The notes beneath the pieces are model-generated. The model saw nothing but the letters and a program-made list of their open reading frames with translations. It had not been told where the DNA came from and did no database searches. From contig NZ_AQUO01000001.1 in assembly GCF_000371965.1 (NCBI RefSeq), forward strand, positions 2,054,001 to 2,118,000: DNA of 64,000 nucleotides. The letters run 5' to 3'. The DNA is from Paracoccus sp. N5 (GTDB taxonomy: Bacteria > Pseudomonadota > Alphaproteobacteria > Rhodobacterales > Rhodobacteraceae). Numbering within the stretch: position 1 is the stretch's first letter; each line of letters starts with the position of its first letter. Of the stretch, positions 1 to 8,077 are shown in pieces. The translations under genes and the position numbers were made by a program.

Positions 1-205
1 TGCCGATGCCGCGCAGGATCGATTCGCCCGCCAGGCCGAAGAGCGTCAGCAGCCCCGCCGCGATGGCCAGCGCCCGCCAGCCGACGCGGCGGCGGTGTTG
101 CGGCGACATGCCGCGGGTCAGCGCGATGAAGAGCGGCGCCAGCCCGACCGGGTCGATGACCACGAACAGGGTGACGAAGGCGCTGATGATCTGGGTCGTT
201 TCCAT
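1..205 (-). CDS. MarC family (UPF0056) integral membrane protein, 3' part missing
   Basis: Only the first 68 codons lie in the window; the gene continues past position 1. The translation starts METTQIISAFVTLFVVIDPV and continues with GLAPLFIALTRG, the hydrophobic first segment and DPVG turn typical of the MarC/UPF0056 membrane family. Despite the name, most members have no proven role in multiple antibiotic resistance, so no transport substrate can be assigned. The start is the ATG at 203-205. The gene is divergent from tatA, with about 160 bases between them. Confidence 0.8.
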   Translation of the reverse strand, partial: METTQIISAFVTLFVVIDPVGLAPLFIALTRGMSPQHRRRVGWRALAIAAGLLTLFGLAGESILRGIG

Positions 206-365
206 GGCGGGGCCAGTATCGCCCGCTTTGCGCGCCGGGGGAAGCCGGGCCGCGCCTGGCGCGCCCGGATCACGGAATTGGGGGTTTCGTGGCGGCCGAT
301 CCGCCCCTATATCGGGTGGGTACGAACACGCGGGGCTTCCTGGTCCTGCCACGGAGGTTAAAGAC

Positions 366-689
366 ATGCACGCACCTTCTCCCATGGCGCTGCTCCTGAT
401 CGCGATCGTCGTCCTGGTCCTGTTCGGCCGGGGCAAGGTCTCGTCCCTGATGGGCGAGGTCGGCAAGGGCATCACCGCCTTCAAGAAAGGCGTCAAGGAC
501 GGCGCCGAAGAGATCGACGCCGCCGCGAAGGGCGAGGTCAAGGAGGTCGAGCTGAAGACCGGCGAGGACATCGAACGCGCCCGGGCCGAGCTGGCCGCCG
601 AACGGGCGCGGCTGGATGCCGAGCGCGCCCGCCTTGCCGCCGACAGCACGCTGCGCGACGTGACGCCGACCGATCAGACCAAGCTCTGA
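366..689 (+). CDS. tatA: Sec-independent protein translocase subunit TatA
   Basis: TatA forms the size-adaptable pore that moves folded twin-arginine proteins across the inner membrane. The 107-residue protein has a short N-terminal membrane helix (about residues 7-20), then the hinge FGRGK (20-24), then the amphipathic helix VSSLMGEVGKGITAFKKG. The C-terminal half is a charged helix rich in Glu, Arg and Ala. The start at 366 follows GGAGG at 354-358; the frame is open further upstream but nothing there resembles TatA. It is the first gene of tatABC. EfeB in this window carries a Tat signal and is a likely client. Confidence 0.95.
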   Translation: MHAPSPMALLLIAIVVLVLFGRGKVSSLMGEVGKGITAFKKGVKDGAEEIDAAAKGEVKEVELKTGEDIERARAELAAERARLDAERARLAADSTLRDVTPTDQTKL

Positions 690-702
690 CGCCAGCAAGC
701 GC

Positions 703-1173
703 ATGTTGGACATCGGCTGGAGCGAGCTGCTGCTGATCGGCGTGGTCGCGCTGATCGTCATCGGCCCCGAAGACCTGCCCAAGCTGTTCCACACGCTGGG
801 CCGCATCACCGCGCGCGCCCGCTCGATGGCGCGCGAATTCAGTTCCGCCATGGAGGATGCCGCCAAGGCCTCGGGGCTGGACGACGCCGCCAAGTCGCTG
901 AAGGACGTGAACGCGCTGGGTTCGAAACGGGCGCTGGGCCTGGACGCGCTGGAGCGCGCCACCGAGCGGTTCGAGAAATGGGATCCGCTGAATCCCAGGG
1001 ACGAGGCGCGCCAGGCCGGGCCGGTCCCCGATCCCGGGGCGCCCACCCCCGCGCCGGCCTTGGCCGAGGCCGAGCCGCACAGGATGGTGGCGGCCGAGCC
1101 GCCCGGGGCGCCGGTCGAGGGGCGGCGGCAGCTTCATGCCGTGCGGCGCTCGGACCGCGACCAGCAAGACTGA
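703..1173 (+). CDS. tatB: Sec-independent protein translocase subunit TatB
   Basis: TatB pairs with TatC in the receptor complex that recognises twin-arginine signal peptides. The protein has 156 residues. A membrane helix spans about residues 5-21 with the conserved Glu at position 8, followed by the hallmark GPEDLP (21-26) and an amphipathic helix (RITARARSMAREF). The C-terminal third is Pro/Ala-rich and probably disordered, as in other TatB proteins. It lies 13 bases after tatA and 18 bases before tatC, so the three genes are almost certainly one operon. Confidence 0.95.
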   Translation: MLDIGWSELLLIGVVALIVIGPEDLPKLFHTLGRITARARSMAREFSSAMEDAAKASGLDDAAKSLKDVNALGSKRALGLDALERATERFEKWDPLNPRDEARQAGPVPDPGAPTPAPALAEAEPHRMVAAEPPGAPVEGRRQLHAVRRSDRDQQD

Positions 1174-1191
1174 CAGGAAGGGCCCCGCGCC

Positions 1192-2061
1192 GTGGCAACG
1201 AAATCCGCCAAGCCGGACGATATCGACGACAGCTCGGCTCCGCTGATCGAGCATCTCAAGGAATTGCGCACCCGGCTGATCTGGTCGGTGCTGGCCTTCG
1301 TCGTGGCGATGATCGTCTGCTATTTCGTCTGGAACCCGATCTTCGACTTCCTGACCCAGCCGGTCTGCACGGCGCTGGAAAAGCGCGGCCAGACCTGCGG
1401 GCTGATCCTGCTGAAGATGCAGGAGGGCTTCTTCGTCGCCATGCGCATCGCCTTCTTCGGCGGTTTCGTGCTGGCCTTCCCGGTCGTGGGCTACCAGCTG
1501 TGGCGCTTTGTGGCGCCGGGGCTTTATCGCAGCGAAAAGAACGCGCTGCTGCCCTTCCTGGTCGCTTCGCCGGTGATGTTCCTGATCGGGGCGGCCTTCG
1601 CCTATTACATCATCCTGCCCTGGGCCTTCGACTTCTTCCTGGGCTTCCAGCAGGGGCCGCTGGCGCTGCCGGACGACCCGGCGGGCGCGGCCACGGCCAC
1701 CGCGGCGGCCGGCGCGACCGCCGCCGCCAAGGAGCCCTGGGCCGGCATCGTCTTCCAGGGCTCGGTCGAGGAATACCTGACCCTGACCACCAAGTTCATC
1801 CTGGCCTTCGGCCTGTCGTTCCAGTTGCCGGTGGCGCTGACGCTGATGGGCAAGGCCGGGCTGGTCAGTTCCGAGGGGCTGGGCAGCGTGCGGCGCTATG
1901 CCATCATCGTCATCCTGGTGCTGGCCGCCATGGTGACGCCGCCCGACGTCATCAGCCAGATCGTGCTGTTCTCGGTGATCTATGGGCTTTACGAGGTGTC
2001 GATCTTCCTGGTCCGCCGCATCGAACGCAAACGCGAACTGGAAGAGCAGGCCGATGTCTGA
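1192..2061 (+). CDS. tatC: Sec-independent protein translocase subunit TatC
   Basis: TatC is the multi-spanning core receptor for twin-arginine signal peptides. The 289-residue protein opens with a hydrophilic tail and the conserved IEHLKELRTRL block (19-29) and has six hydrophobic segments. It starts at a GTG. An Ala/Thr-rich insertion (about residues 163-185) sits in the loop before the fifth membrane segment and is longer than in the E. coli protein. Its last 8 bases overlap the next gene, which suggests translational coupling. Confidence 0.95.
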   Translation: MATKSAKPDDIDDSSAPLIEHLKELRTRLIWSVLAFVVAMIVCYFVWNPIFDFLTQPVCTALEKRGQTCGLILLKMQEGFFVAMRIAFFGGFVLAFPVVGYQLWRFVAPGLYRSEKNALLPFLVASPVMFLIGAAFAYYIILPWAFDFFLGFQQGPLALPDDPAGAATATAAAGATAAAKEPWAGIVFQGSVEEYLTLTTKFILAFGLSFQLPVALTLMGKAGLVSSEGLGSVRRYAIIVILVLAAMVTPPDVISQIVLFSVIYGLYEVSIFLVRRIERKRELEEQADV

Positions 2062-2896
2062 GACCCTGATGACCCGCATCGCCGAGGCCTTGGAGCGCAT
2101 GGCGCCGCCGCCCGCGCCGGCGCCGAGCTTCACCGAAGCCACGGCCTATGTCTGGCAGCCCGACCCCGACCGGCTGCTGCCGGTACCCGAGGTCAGCCGG
2201 GTCGAGTTGGTGCAGCTGATCGGCATCGACCGCGCCCGCGACACGCTCCTGGCCAATACGCTGCAATTCGCCCGCGGACACGCGGCGAACAACGCGCTGC
2301 TCTGGGGCTCGCGCGGCATGGGCAAGTCCTCGCTGGTCAAGGCCGTGCATGCCGAGGCGGTGCGCCAGGGCCTGCCGCTGGTGCTGGTCGAGATCGCGCG
2401 CGAGGACCTGGGCTCGGTCGGCCGGCTGCTGGCGATCCTGGGCCGGGCGCGCGATCGGCGCTTCGTGCTCTTCTCGGACGACCTGTCGTTCAGCCATGAC
2501 GACACGCAGTATAAATCGCTGAAGGCGGTGCTGGACGGCGGCATCTCGGGCCGGCCCGAGAACGTGATCCTCTACGCCACCTCGAACCGGCGCCACCTGA
2601 TGCCGCGCGACATGATCGACAACGAGCGCTCGACCGCGATCCATCCCGGCGAGGCGGTCGAGGAGAAGGTCTCGCTGTCGGATCGCTTCGGGCTGTGGCT
2701 GGGCTTCCACCCCTGTTCGCAGGACGAATACCTGGCCATGGTGCGCGGCTATTGCGACGCCTATGGCCTGTCGATCGGCGAGGAGGAGCTGCGCGCCGAG
2801 GCCATCGAATGGCAGGCGACGCGCGGCTCGCGCTCGGGCCGGGTGGCCTGGCAGTTCTTCACCGACCTGGCCGGGCGCAAGGGCATTTCCGTCTGA
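2054..2896 (+). CDS. DUF815-family AAA+ ATPase
   Basis: The 280-residue protein carries a P-loop, GSRGMGKSS (85-93), a Walker-B-like FVLFSDDLSF and a sensor-1-like VILYATSNRRHL, all hallmarks of the DUF815 branch of AAA+ ATPases. The family is widespread in alphaproteobacteria; its role is not known to me. The ATG at 2054 overlaps the tatC stop by 8 bases, so the gene is probably co-transcribed with tatABC, but the sequence gives no direct functional link to protein export. An earlier in-frame start at 1982 would sit inside tatC and is rejected. Confidence 0.88.
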   Translation: MSETLMTRIAEALERMAPPPAPAPSFTEATAYVWQPDPDRLLPVPEVSRVELVQLIGIDRARDTLLANTLQFARGHAANNALLWGSRGMGKSSLVKAVHAEAVRQGLPLVLVEIAREDLGSVGRLLAILGRARDRRFVLFSDDLSFSHDDTQYKSLKAVLDGGISGRPENVILYATSNRRHLMPRDMIDNERSTAIHPGEAVEEKVSLSDRFGLWLGFHPCSQDEYLAMVRGYCDAYGLSIGEEELRAEAIEWQATRGSRSGRVAWQFFTDLAGRKGISV

Positions 2897-2959
2897 GTTT
2901 TCATCGGCCTGGCCCTGGTGGGGCCGGCTGCCGGCGTGGCGCGGCCGCGACCGGTTTCC

Positions 2960-3037
2960 TTGGGTATTTTCAGAGCAAAGAAGCCCGGGCCGGATCGCTT
3001 GCCCGGGGTTTCCGGGTATTTGGGAAACGGTGAAGGA
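2960..3037 (+). repeat. two adjacent copies of the GGGTATTT intergenic element
   Basis: Two direct copies lie downstream of the DUF815 gene: TGGGTATTTTCAGAGCAAAG (with AAG following) from 2961 and CCGGGTATTTGGGAAACGG (with TGAAG following) from 3012. They share a GGGTATTT core and a purine-rich GAAG end with copies at 26.2, 32.0, 45.1, 45.3, 50.1 and 61.6 kb. The family occurs almost only between genes or at gene ends. Function unknown; a mobile repeat or a 3'-end processing signal are possibilities. Confidence 0.6.
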
Positions 3038-3129
3038 GGGGCGCGGGGCGGGGGCGAAAAACTTTGCCGAAATGCGGGGAGAGGCCCTTGACGGCCCCGG
3101 CGGCACGCCGTAAATCCCTCGCACTCCGT

Positions 3130-3206
3130 GGCGGAGTAGCTCAGCTGGTTAGAGCAGAGGAATCATAATCCTTGTGTCGGGGGTTCAAATCCCTCCTCCG
3201 CTACCA
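3130..3206 (+). tRNA. tRNA-Met (anticodon CAT), probably the elongator
   Basis: A full cloverleaf can be drawn: acceptor GGCGGAG paired with CTCCGCT (with one G-U), D arm GCTCAGCTGGTTAGAGC, anticodon stem GAGGA/TCCTT with loop ATCATAA (anticodon CAT), T arm with GGTTCAAATCC, and an encoded CCA end. A normal paired first base and the TAGCTCAGC D arm fit elongator tRNA-Met better than the initiator. A CAT anticodon could also belong to tRNA-Ile2, which I consider less likely. The 3' end borders a stretch of foreign character. Confidence 0.93.
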
Positions 3207-3258
3207 TAAATCTTTGATTTTTTTGGTAAATTAGGCGCAGCCGCAATCTGCCCGCAAA

Positions 3259-3966
3259 TTACCCGTGTCGAACGAAAGACCGACGGGCCGTTATCGGCCC
3301 ATTGCTACGGCTCCATGCTTCAATCACAATCTTGACCTTCTCGGGGTCAACACCAAGCGTTTGCGCCAAACGTCGCTTCGCCTCTGCGATGGTCAATGGC
3401 GCTTCATGGTGCGGCGTAGAAGCTTGAACCAGGGGTTCGGCGGTCGCTTCGTCGTCCACGTCACCTAACTTCACGCCAAGAAGGGGCTGCTTGCCAAGCG
3501 CAATGCCGCCACCAATCGAAGACGGCGCGTCGGGGGCTTCGGCAACGAACATCGAAACCCAAACGCCGCGCCCAAGGGGAATGCTATGCCCCGCGTCCAG
3601 CCTTGCACGATAAGCGCGGTCGAAACGTTCTCGCATTTTATCGCCGTTCACCATGTAGACCAAGCCGCGCTTCGGGCAGTCCTTATCATCAACGGTGACG
3701 GTTACGACGTAATCCACATCGTCCAGTGTGACCCATCCGCTATCGTCGTCGTTCCGTGGGAAGGCAATCCATGTGTCTTGCGTCGTGCGAATGGAAACCG
3801 TGTGCTGTTCGGCCCCTTTCACGATCCTACGAACGCTGGACTTGCCGATGCCCTGGATGCCTTGGATGCGCTCGATGCGCCAGCCCGCTTGCTCAAGCGC
3901 GCGTTCCCCTAGCGCAAAAAGTTTGCGGCGGTTTGTTACCTTCTCAGGTGTTTCGTAGCGGAACAA
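3259..3966 (-). CDS. orphan protein of unknown function beside tRNA-Met
   Basis: I do not recognise the family. The 235-residue frame has an N-terminal segment (about 5-45) that looks like a helix-turn-helix (ALEQAGWRIERIQGIQGIGK). A mixed alpha/beta core follows with TWIAFPR, TLDDVDYVVTVTVDD and GRGVWVSMF, ending in a basic tail (ARRSFVRHG). A DNA-binding role is only a guess. Codon use is visibly poorer in third-position G/C than in neighbouring genes, suggesting transfer. The longest frame begins at a TTG (3964-3966) that touches the T-run of a terminator-like hairpin, so the true start is uncertain. Confidence 0.6.
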   Translation of the reverse strand: MFRYETPEKVTNRRKLFALGERALEQAGWRIERIQGIQGIGKSSVRRIVKGAEQHTVSIRTTQDTWIAFPRNDDDSGWVTLDDVDYVVTVTVDDKDCPKRGLVYMVNGDKMRERFDRAYRARLDAGHSIPLGRGVWVSMFVAEAPDAPSSIGGGIALGKQPLLGVKLGDVDDEATAEPLVQASTPHHEAPLTIAEAKRRLAQTLGVDPEKVKIVIEAWSRSNGPITARRSFVRHG

Positions 3967-3999
3967 ACAAAAAGCCCGCCAGCGGGGCGGCTGGCGGGC
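3965..3999 (-). terminator. rho-independent terminator-like hairpin (minus strand)
   Basis: A perfect 10-bp stem, GCCCGCCAGC (3974-3983) and GCTGGCGGGC (3990-3999), has a 6-base loop. On the minus strand it is followed by a T-rich tract (complement of 3965-3973). No convincing gene ends just upstream of it on that strand. It abuts the apparent start of the orphan gene, suggesting a rearranged junction or a leader that can terminate. Confidence 0.6.
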
Positions 4000-4652
4000 A
4001 GGAATCGGCGTGCCCGATCATGGGTGGAACGACGCGGCGCTATCGGGTGAGGCAGTGCCAACCACGACGCCCCGACCAATCTCAAAGCACGGGCAGTCCT
4101 CCAACCGCGAACGGGAAGGCCTAGAGCGGCGGCGCCAGCAGGCCCCGCGCATCAAGGTCCGGGGTTTGCAATCCCGGCCGGAAACTATGTCCTTGCCCTT
4201 CGGGCGGGGTATCCTCGGCGGCTGTGTCGATTGCCTGCGTGAGATCGGCAGCACGCCTTGCGCGACGACACTTGAAAGGTCCGCGTGCGGCTGCCGTCAA
4301 TGCCTACATGGACCAAAAGCGCCATAGGGGGCCGCGCTTCATCGTGCCGCCGGTCCATAGACGCCGATTCTTCGATGATGAGGCGAGCCGGCATCGTTGC
4401 AGAAGTCAGGGACTGAACGAGCGGCCCGGCCCCCTTCCCCGTTGATCTTATGCTACGCCCTGTCCAATCCGCGTCCCCGCATTGCCCCGGTCGAACTGGT
4501 CGCGCCTCGGCCGGGCGGGGGTCAAGTCCGGCCTCCGGGCAGGGAAGCCGTTGCCCTTGTCGTCGGTGACGTCCGTGGCCGGCGAAAGCCTCTGTCGCGC
4601 GGATCGGCCGAGAGCCTTGACGCCGCAGCCCCGACACCGGCCGTCCGGCCGG
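4000..4652. other. unassigned stretch between the orphan gene and the Pit gene
   Basis: About 650 bases hold no gene I can support. Several short frames exist on both strands but none shows recognisable motifs or neighbour-like codon use. One minus-strand frame ends at 4018, just ahead of the terminator-like hairpin, so decayed gene ends are possible. With the orphan gene it forms a non-core block of about 1.4 kb beside tRNA-Met. I see no integrase and no repeat of the tRNA 3' end. Confidence 0.4.
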
Positions 4653-6137
4653 TCAGACCGGGATCTGCCGCAGGAGCAGGAACAGAAGCGCCGACAAGAG
4701 CGCCGCGGCGGGAACGGTGACGACCCATGCCGCCCCGATGGTCAGCACATGCAGCCTGCGCACCAGCTTGCGGCGGCGGCGCTCGTCCGCCGGGATCGAC
4801 TCCGGCCTTGGCACGGCCATCCGGGCCTGCTTCAGGCGCCGCTCGGCGTCCCATTCGCGGAAGAAGCCCACGCCGAAGATCGCGCCGATCGCGATATGGG
4901 TCGAGCTGACCGGCAGCCCCAGCGCACTGGCGATGATGACCGTCACCGCCGCCGACAGCGCGACGCAATAGGCCCGCATCGGGTTGAGCTTGGTGATCTC
5001 GTTTCCGACCATGCGGATCAGCTTGGGACCGAACAGGCTCAGCCCGAAAGAGATCCCGAAGGCGCCGATCAGCATGACCCACAGCGGGATGGCCACGTCG
5101 CCGTTGAAGTTTCCGGTCGTCACGGTCTGCACGATGGCCGCCAGCGGGCCGACGGCATTGGCGACGTCATTCGCCCCATGGGCAAAGCTGAGCAGCGCCG
5201 CCGAGGCGACCAGGGGAATGCCGAACAGCACCTTCAGCGACTTGTTGCGATTCTCCAGCCCCTCGGACTGGCGGCGGGTGACCGGGATCATCAGCAGCCA
5301 GGAGCAGAACCCCGCCAGCAGGCCCAGCAGCAGCGCCGAGCGCATCGAGATCTCGACCAGCTGCTTCAGCCCCTTCATCGCCAGATAGGCCGTGAAGGCC
5401 CCCGCCATGATGCCGACCAGGATCGGCACCCAGACCCGCGCCGCCGCGATCTTGTCCTCGCGATAGACGATGCGGCTCTTGATCAGCCACAGGAACGCGG
5501 CCGCCACGAAGCCGCCCATCACCGGCGAGATGACCCAGCTTGCCGCGATCGCCAGCATCTGTTCCCAGTTGACCGCGCCGAGTCCGGCCCCGGCGATGCC
5601 CGCGCCCACGACCCCGCCGACCACGGCATGCGTGGTCGAGACCGGCGCGCCGATCCATGTCGCGAGGTTCACCCACAGGGCCGAGGCCAGCAGCGCCGCC
5701 ATCATCGCCCAGACGAAGGTGGCCGGCGTATCCAGCGCCTCGGGCGCGACGATGCCCTTGGCGACGGTCGAGACCACGTCGGCGCCGGCGATCAACGCGC
5801 CCGCGCTTTCGAAGATCACGGCGATGACGATGGCCCCGCCCATGCTGAGCGCGTTCGCCCCGACCGCGGGGCCCATGTTGTTGGCCACGTCATTGGCGCC
5901 GATGTTCAGCGCCATATAGGCGCCGAACACGGCCGCGGTGACGACGACCAGCATCTCGCCGCTCTGCCCCAGCAGCATCCCCGCAGCCAGCCCGGCCAGG
6001 ATGATGAAGACGAGCGCGATGCCGGGCGCCACCAGCGGCCGCGAGACATAGGCGGCAGCCGCTTCGAGATTGGCGAAGCGGCCGAGATCGCGGTCCAGCG
6101 TTTCGAGGTGTCGGGGCTCGAGATCCTTGTCAGACAT
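4653..6137 (-). CDS. PiT-family inorganic phosphate transporter
   Basis: An inner-membrane, low-affinity phosphate (metal-phosphate) symporter of 494 residues. It contains the family's duplicated signature: GANDVANNMGPAVGA (about 80-94) and HGANDVANAVGP in the second half, each followed by an SSTH or STTH motif (APVSTTHAV and LPVSSTHIAIGA). About a dozen hydrophobic segments flank a central polar loop. The start at MSDKDLEP (6135-6137) follows AGGCGGA; an upstream in-frame ATG would add 30 residues with no resemblance to the family. No phoU-like partner is next to it. Confidence 0.92.
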   Translation of the reverse strand: MSDKDLEPRHLETLDRDLGRFANLEAAAAYVSRPLVAPGIALVFIILAGLAAGMLLGQSGEMLVVVTAAVFGAYMALNIGANDVANNMGPAVGANALSMGGAIVIAVIFESAGALIAGADVVSTVAKGIVAPEALDTPATFVWAMMAALLASALWVNLATWIGAPVSTTHAVVGGVVGAGIAGAGLGAVNWEQMLAIAASWVISPVMGGFVAAAFLWLIKSRIVYREDKIAAARVWVPILVGIMAGAFTAYLAMKGLKQLVEISMRSALLLGLLAGFCSWLLMIPVTRRQSEGLENRNKSLKVLFGIPLVASAALLSFAHGANDVANAVGPLAAIVQTVTTGNFNGDVAIPLWVMLIGAFGISFGLSLFGPKLIRMVGNEITKLNPMRAYCVALSAAVTVIIASALGLPVSSTHIAIGAIFGVGFFREWDAERRLKQARMAVPRPESIPADERRRRKLVRRLHVLTIGAAWVVTVPAAALLSALLFLLLRQIPV

Positions 6138-6250
6138 GTTCCGCCTTTCTGTTCCGCCGGGTGCTATGGAGGAATCGGCCGTCTGGCAAGATGGATCTGA
6201 CGACAAGGCGCACAGTGCGCCGATCATGCGCGATCACCTGTCCGCTTCAT

Positions 6251-6600
6251 GCCGGGAAAGCTGGCTCGCCGGGCCGGGCGGTGGGCAACCAGGTGGCGAT
6301 CCTGTCGCCCGACCGGCGCCCGCTGCCGCCCGGAGCCGAGGACGAGATCGCCGTGCGCGGGCCCAATGTCATGCGCGGCTATCTGGGCGACCCGGCCGCG
6401 AGTGCCGCCGCGCTGACCGCCGACGGCTGGCTGCGCACCGGCGACCTGCGCCGGATGGACGCGGAGGGTTACGTCTTCGTCACCGGCCGCCTGACGGAGC
6501 TGATCATCAAGGGCGGCGAGAACATCGCCCCGCGCGAGATCGACGAGGCGCTTTACACGCATCCCGACGTGATCGAGGCCGCGGCCTACGCCCGCAAATG
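6251..6600 (+). pseudogene. remnant of an AMP-dependent acyl-CoA synthetase/ligase
   Basis: About 115 codons match the central-to-C-terminal part of the ANL ligase superfamily: GPNVMRGYLGDP, DGWLRTGDLRRMDAEGYVFV (the A7-A8 region), TGRLTELIIKGGENIAPREI and DEALYTHPDVIEAAAYA. Both ends are missing: no AMP-binding P-loop half precedes it, no catalytic A10 lysine segment follows, and family resemblance stops near 6600. A strong GGAGGAG with an ATG at 6633 follows, opening a short frame of no recognisable family. I read the whole as a deletion scar of an older operon. Confidence 0.75.
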
Positions 6601-6753
6601 CGCCCGCATCCAGCATAATCCAGGGAGGAGACATGCTAAGGGCTTACCCGCTTCAGGATGACGGACCGCGTTCTGTTCGTCATCTGCCGAGCGGATCAGG
6701 GCCTGATCAGACAAACGGCATTGCAGGTCTCGGTGATCCTGGCTATTTGGGTA

Positions 6754-6770
6754 ATGTAATAATATTACAT
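6754..6770. promoter_or_regulatory. probable Zur operator upstream of the COG0523 gene
   Basis: ATGTAAT-AAT-ATTACAT is a perfect inverted repeat ending 13 bases before the start codon of a zinc-type COG0523 GTPase. Its core TGTAATAATATTACA resembles the sites between znuA and zur at 29380-29394 and 29408-29422. Position and likeness suggest Zur repression of the gene. That assignment is inferred, not shown. Confidence 0.7.
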
Positions 6771-6783
6771 TCATGAGGACGCC

Positions 6784-8007
6784 ATGCCGACCAGCCAGCA
6801 ATCCCGCGACAAACGCCTGCCCGTGACTGTCCTGTCCGGCTTCCTCGGCGCCGGCAAGACCACGCTGCTGAACCACGTCCTGAACAACCGCGAGGGACGC
6901 CGCGTCGCGGTCATCGTCAACGATATGTCCGAGGTGAACATCGACGCCGACCTGATCCGCGACGGGGCGGGACTGAACCGGGCCGAGGAAAAGCTGGTCG
7001 AGATGACCAATGGCTGCATCTGCTGCACCTTGCGCGACGACCTGCTGCACGGCGTGCGCAAGCTGGCCGGGGAGGGGCGCTTCGACTATCTGCTGATCGA
7101 GGCCACCGGCATCGCCGAGCCCCTGCCGGTGGCCGCGACCTTCGATTTCCGGGATGAAAACGGCGACAGCCTGTCGGATGTTGCGCGGCTGGACACGATG
7201 GTCACGGTCGTCGATGCGATCAACCTCACCCAGGATTTCACCAGCGGCGATTTCATCGCCGAGCGCGGCGAAAGCCTGGGCGAGGCGGATGAACGGACCC
7301 TGGTCAACCTGCTGACCGAGCAGATCGAGTTCGCCGATGTGGTGGTTCTGAACAAGGCCACCGATGCCGGCCCCGAGCGGCTGGACCGGGCGCGCAAGAT
7401 CGTGCGCGCGCTGAACCCGGACGCAAAGCTGATCGAGACGGATTTCGGCCGTGTGGCCGCCGATGCGATCCTTGACACCGGCCTGTTCGATTTCGACCGC
7501 GCGCATCTGCATCCGATGTGGGCGAAAGAGCTTTACGGCTTCGCGGACCATGTGCCCGAGACCGAGGAATACGGCATCTCCTCCTTCGTCTATCGGGCGC
7601 GGCGGCCGTTCCATCCGCGCAAGATCCACGCCTTCTTCAAGGGCGACCTGGCCGGCGTGATCCGGGCCAAGGGGCATTTCTGGATCGCGACCCGCCCGGA
7701 CTGCGCGGTGGAGTTCAGCTTGGCCGGCATCGTCTCCTCGGTCGCGCCGCTGGGCGGCTGGTGGGCCTCGGTGCCGCGCGAACGCTGGCCGACCCATCCC
7801 GACAGCCTTGCCGAGATGGCCAAGACCTGGGTGGAGCCCTGGGGCGACCGGCGGCAGGAACTGGTCTTCATCGGCGCGGGCCTAGACCCCGAGGCGATAG
7901 GCCGTGCCCTGGACGATGCCCTGGTCATGGCCGACGGATTCACGCCGCAGGACTGGGCAAGCCTGCCCGACCCCTTTCCGCAATGGGGGCAGCGTCGCCT
8001 CGCCTGA
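6784..8007 (+). CDS. zigA: COG0523-family GTPase, ZigA-like zinc metallochaperone
   Basis: A 407-residue P-loop GTPase. Walker A is GFLGAGKTTLLNH (19-31), the metal-binding CxCC is GCICC (77-81), and a base-recognition motif LNKATD follows. The C-terminal domain (from about 260) ends in GDRRQELVFIGAGLD, as in the ZigA-type zinc subgroup. Such proteins are thought to deliver zinc or salvage it when zinc is scarce. GAGGA precedes the ATG. The Zur-like palindrome just upstream supports induction by zinc starvation. The gene is monocistronic and converges on the GH13 gene. Assignment to the zinc branch rests on that site and the C-terminus. Confidence 0.87.
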   Translation: MPTSQQSRDKRLPVTVLSGFLGAGKTTLLNHVLNNREGRRVAVIVNDMSEVNIDADLIRDGAGLNRAEEKLVEMTNGCICCTLRDDLLHGVRKLAGEGRFDYLLIEATGIAEPLPVAATFDFRDENGDSLSDVARLDTMVTVVDAINLTQDFTSGDFIAERGESLGEADERTLVNLLTEQIEFADVVVLNKATDAGPERLDRARKIVRALNPDAKLIETDFGRVAADAILDTGLFDFDRAHLHPMWAKELYGFADHVPETEEYGISSFVYRARRPFHPRKIHAFFKGDLAGVIRAKGHFWIATRPDCAVEFSLAGIVSSVAPLGGWWASVPRERWPTHPDSLAEMAKTWVEPWGDRRQELVFIGAGLDPEAIGRALDDALVMADGFTPQDWASLPDPFPQWGQRRLA

Positions 8008-8077
8008 GCGTGTTTGTCCAGGTCAGCCCCCTTGCTGCCGCTCCGCTTCCAGGCGCTGGTGCGACGGCAGCTCCCCC

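Noticed and set aside
3130..3206. tRNA-Met as an attachment site with a second copy of its 3' end nearby
   Set aside because: I searched by eye through to about 6.8 kb and saw no repeat of the T-arm and acceptor end, so no att sites are claimed.
4010..4637. Short open frames on both strands in the unassigned stretch
   Set aside because: No motifs, no good ribosome sites and random-looking composition; listed only as an unassigned region.
6233..6276. The acyl-CoA ligase fragment as a complete small gene starting upstream
   Set aside because: Residues before about 6251 have no family likeness and the catalytic halves are missing, so a remnant is the better reading.
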